A DNA stretch of 6,709 nucleotides, from NCBI GenBank assembly GCA_020342025.1, contig CP070840.1, positions 770,711 to 777,419 of the forward strand, read 5' to 3'. Of the stretch, positions 5,479 through 6,709 are shown in pieces. The notes under the pieces were generated by a model, which was not told where the DNA came from, did no database searches, and saw only the letters and a list, made by a program, of their open reading frames with translations. The position numbers and the translations under genes were made by a program. Numbering within the stretch: the stretch's first letter is position 1; each line of letters begins with the position of its first letter. This DNA is from Deltaproteobacteria bacterium (GTDB lineage Bacteria; Desulfobacterota; DSM-4660; Desulfatiglandales; HGW-15).

Positions 5479-6696
5479 TTATCGTGTCCAAGGGACCTTC
5501 TGAAAGAGTTCCCCAGTGCCACGATAGAGGCTGTCATTGAGTCCATCGGAATGGAGAAATATGGCGGCATCGCGCACCAGTTTTTCCACTCCCACATCTT
5601 TCATGGCACCATTGCCCCCGAACATCTGCATGGCCTCCAGTGTTACCTTCATGCTCACCTGGGAACAGAACGGCTTCACTGTTTTGGCCAGCATGGGGTC
5701 GAAGTGCTCAGGATTGTCCGCTTGCCAGCAGCCCCTTCTCACCATATTTTGCGCCGCCTTTAGCCACGTATACATTTCCCCCAGTTTGATGGCGATATTG
5801 GCGTGTTGGATGATGGGTACGGTCCCTTGGATCCGGACCTGTGCATATTCGAGCGCTCTTTCGAAGGCGGCCCATGCCACCCCCAGGGTGCTCGCTCCTG
5901 CGTACGCATTGGACTGGCGCAATACCTTGGGCACTTCCTTCCAGGCCATATCCCAATCGAACATCATGTTGGCCATGGGGACACGGCAGTCTTCGAATAT
6001 GAGCTCCGCGTTTCCGGCGAGCCTCTCTCCGATCTTGTCATACACGCGACCGACCCTGAACCCAGGTAGATTATCCGCACCAGGGAGATCCCGGGGTATA
6101 ACAAAAGCGGTCATCCCCTGATCCAGAGGCACATCCCGGTTACTTCGCGTGAAGATAAGATAGAGATGGGAAATGTAGCCATTGGAGATAAATTCTTTGG
6201 TGCCGTTCAGGATCGCATAGTCACCATCTCTCACACAGCTCATCTTGGGTCCGGCCTTCGGATCCAAACATGGAATCATGTGGTCGGAACCGCTTTCCGC
6301 TTCCTTAATGGCGATAGAACAGCATCCCCTGGGGTCCTCAAGGAGGGGAACCAGATATTTCTTTTTCTGCTCTTCGGTGCCAAAATCCTGTAGAATCTGG
6401 ATGACCTTCCAGTTCTGGGCCCATATCACCGAGGTCCCGAGATCACCCACGGCCAGTTCCTCTACCAACATGCCAAGGGTCAGAGAGCTTTGGCCAGCCC
6501 CCCCGTATTCTTCTCGTACGGCAAGCTTGTTGAGGCCTAACGCATTCCCCGCTTCGATGATATCCCAGGGTATGCCTTTAATGGGATCCGGTTCAGCGTC
6601 ATAAGCCGGGGCCTTAGGTTTCACCTCCTTCTCTACAAATTCTCGGACCATGGTCCTTAGAGCCTGTTGCTCCTCTGTCGGGGTAAAATCAAACAT
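5479..6696 (-). CDS. Acyl-CoA dehydrogenase family flavoprotein with Asp at the usual catalytic Glu position
   Basis: This should be an FAD-dependent enzyme that desaturates an acyl-CoA at the alpha-beta bond and passes electrons to an electron-transferring flavoprotein; the substrate is unknown. At 405 residues it is close to typical family length. An N-terminal helical domain (about 1-120, starting 'FDFTPTEEQQALRTMVREFV') leads to the FAD/substrate beta domain, with 'SIAIKEAESGSD' (127-138), 'LNGTKEFISNG' (163-173) and 'KIGERLAGNAELIFEDCRVP' (221-240). The C-terminal helical domain has 'MFGGNGAMKD' (358-367). Where medium-chain enzymes read RDAKIYQIYEGT, this protein reads RDAAIFLHSDGL (375-386), placing Asp384 at the catalytic Glu position. 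The isovaleryl-CoA dehydrogenase alternative Glu site appears to be Ser here ('VLRQSNAY', 258-265). The ATG at 6696 is supported by a strong ribosome binding site. An aliphatic, branched or ring-containing acyl-CoA is possible. Confidence 0.92.
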   Translation of the reverse strand: MFDFTPTEEQQALRTMVREFVEKEVKPKAPAYDAEPDPIKGIPWDIIEAGNALGLNKLAVREEYGGAGQSSLTLGMLVEELAVGDLGTSVIWAQNWKVIQILQDFGTEEQKKKYLVPLLEDPRGCCSIAIKEAESGSDHMIPCLDPKAGPKMSCVRDGDYAILNGTKEFISNGYISHLYLIFTRSNRDVPLDQGMTAFVIPRDLPGADNLPGFRVGRVYDKIGERLAGNAELIFEDCRVPMANMMFDWDMAWKEVPKVLRQSNAYAGASTLGVAWAAFERALEYAQVRIQGTVPIIQHANIAIKLGEMYTWLKAAQNMVRRGCWQADNPEHFDPMLAKTVKPFCSQVSMKVTLEAMQMFGGNGAMKDVGVEKLVRDAAIFLHSDGLNDSLYRGTGELFQKVPWTR

Positions 6697-6701
6697 AATC
6701 G

Positions 6702-6708
6702 CCTCCTA
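6702..6708 (-). promoter_or_regulatory. Ribosome binding site of the acyl-CoA dehydrogenase
   Basis: On the minus strand the sequence reads TAGGAGG, then five bases (CGATT), then ATG at 6696. This is a near-perfect Shine-Dalgarno sequence at suitable spacing and fixes the start codon. It contrasts with mtaB, which has no recognisable Shine-Dalgarno sequence before its ATG. Confidence 0.85.
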
Positions 6709-6709
6709 A

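Noticed and set aside
5537..6121. Plus-strand open frame of 194 codons opposite the acyl-CoA dehydrogenase
   Set aside because: It is antisense to a clearly recognised conserved gene and its translation has low-complexity Ser/Pro/Met character typical of shadow frames.

Overview
The window holds three protein genes and one roughly 700-base gene-free stretch full of repeats. The mix is a STAND-type ATPase fused to HEAT repeats, a chromosomal tRNA-modification gene (mtaB), and an acyl-CoA dehydrogenase with an unusual active-site signature. Together with medium G+C and Shine-Dalgarno use, this suggests a bacterial chromosome, most plausibly an anaerobic deltaproteobacterium (Desulfobacterota or a syntroph). 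That placement is an inference from protein style, not from any marker gene.

Layout. (1) Positions 1-3365, + strand: the 3' part of a very large signalling-type gene whose beginning lies outside the window. The visible part runs from just before a Walker B motif, through the rest of a STAND/AAA_16 ATPase module and two tandem copies of a 105-residue domain, to a C-terminal HEAT-repeat solenoid. (2) Positions 3366-3441: a short gap between convergent genes with no convincing terminator. (3) Positions 3442-4770, - strand: mtaB, the radical-SAM methylthiotransferase for t6A37 of tRNA, apparently intact. (4) Positions 4771-5478: no credible gene. It contains a long interrupted inverted duplication (about 5013-5391), a third partial copy of the same sequence near 4863-4907 that can fold into a hairpin, and a separate dyad at 5393-5433. 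This is the least explained part of the window. (5) Positions 5479-6696, - strand: a complete acyl-CoA dehydrogenase with a strong ribosome binding site at the window's right edge.

The genes do not form an obvious pathway. The ATPase gene converges on mtaB. mtaB and the dehydrogenase share a strand but are separated by the repeat region, so they are probably transcribed separately. The observations most worth following are the repeat cluster, the Asp found at the usual catalytic Glu position of the dehydrogenase, and the duplicated domain in the ATPase-HEAT protein.
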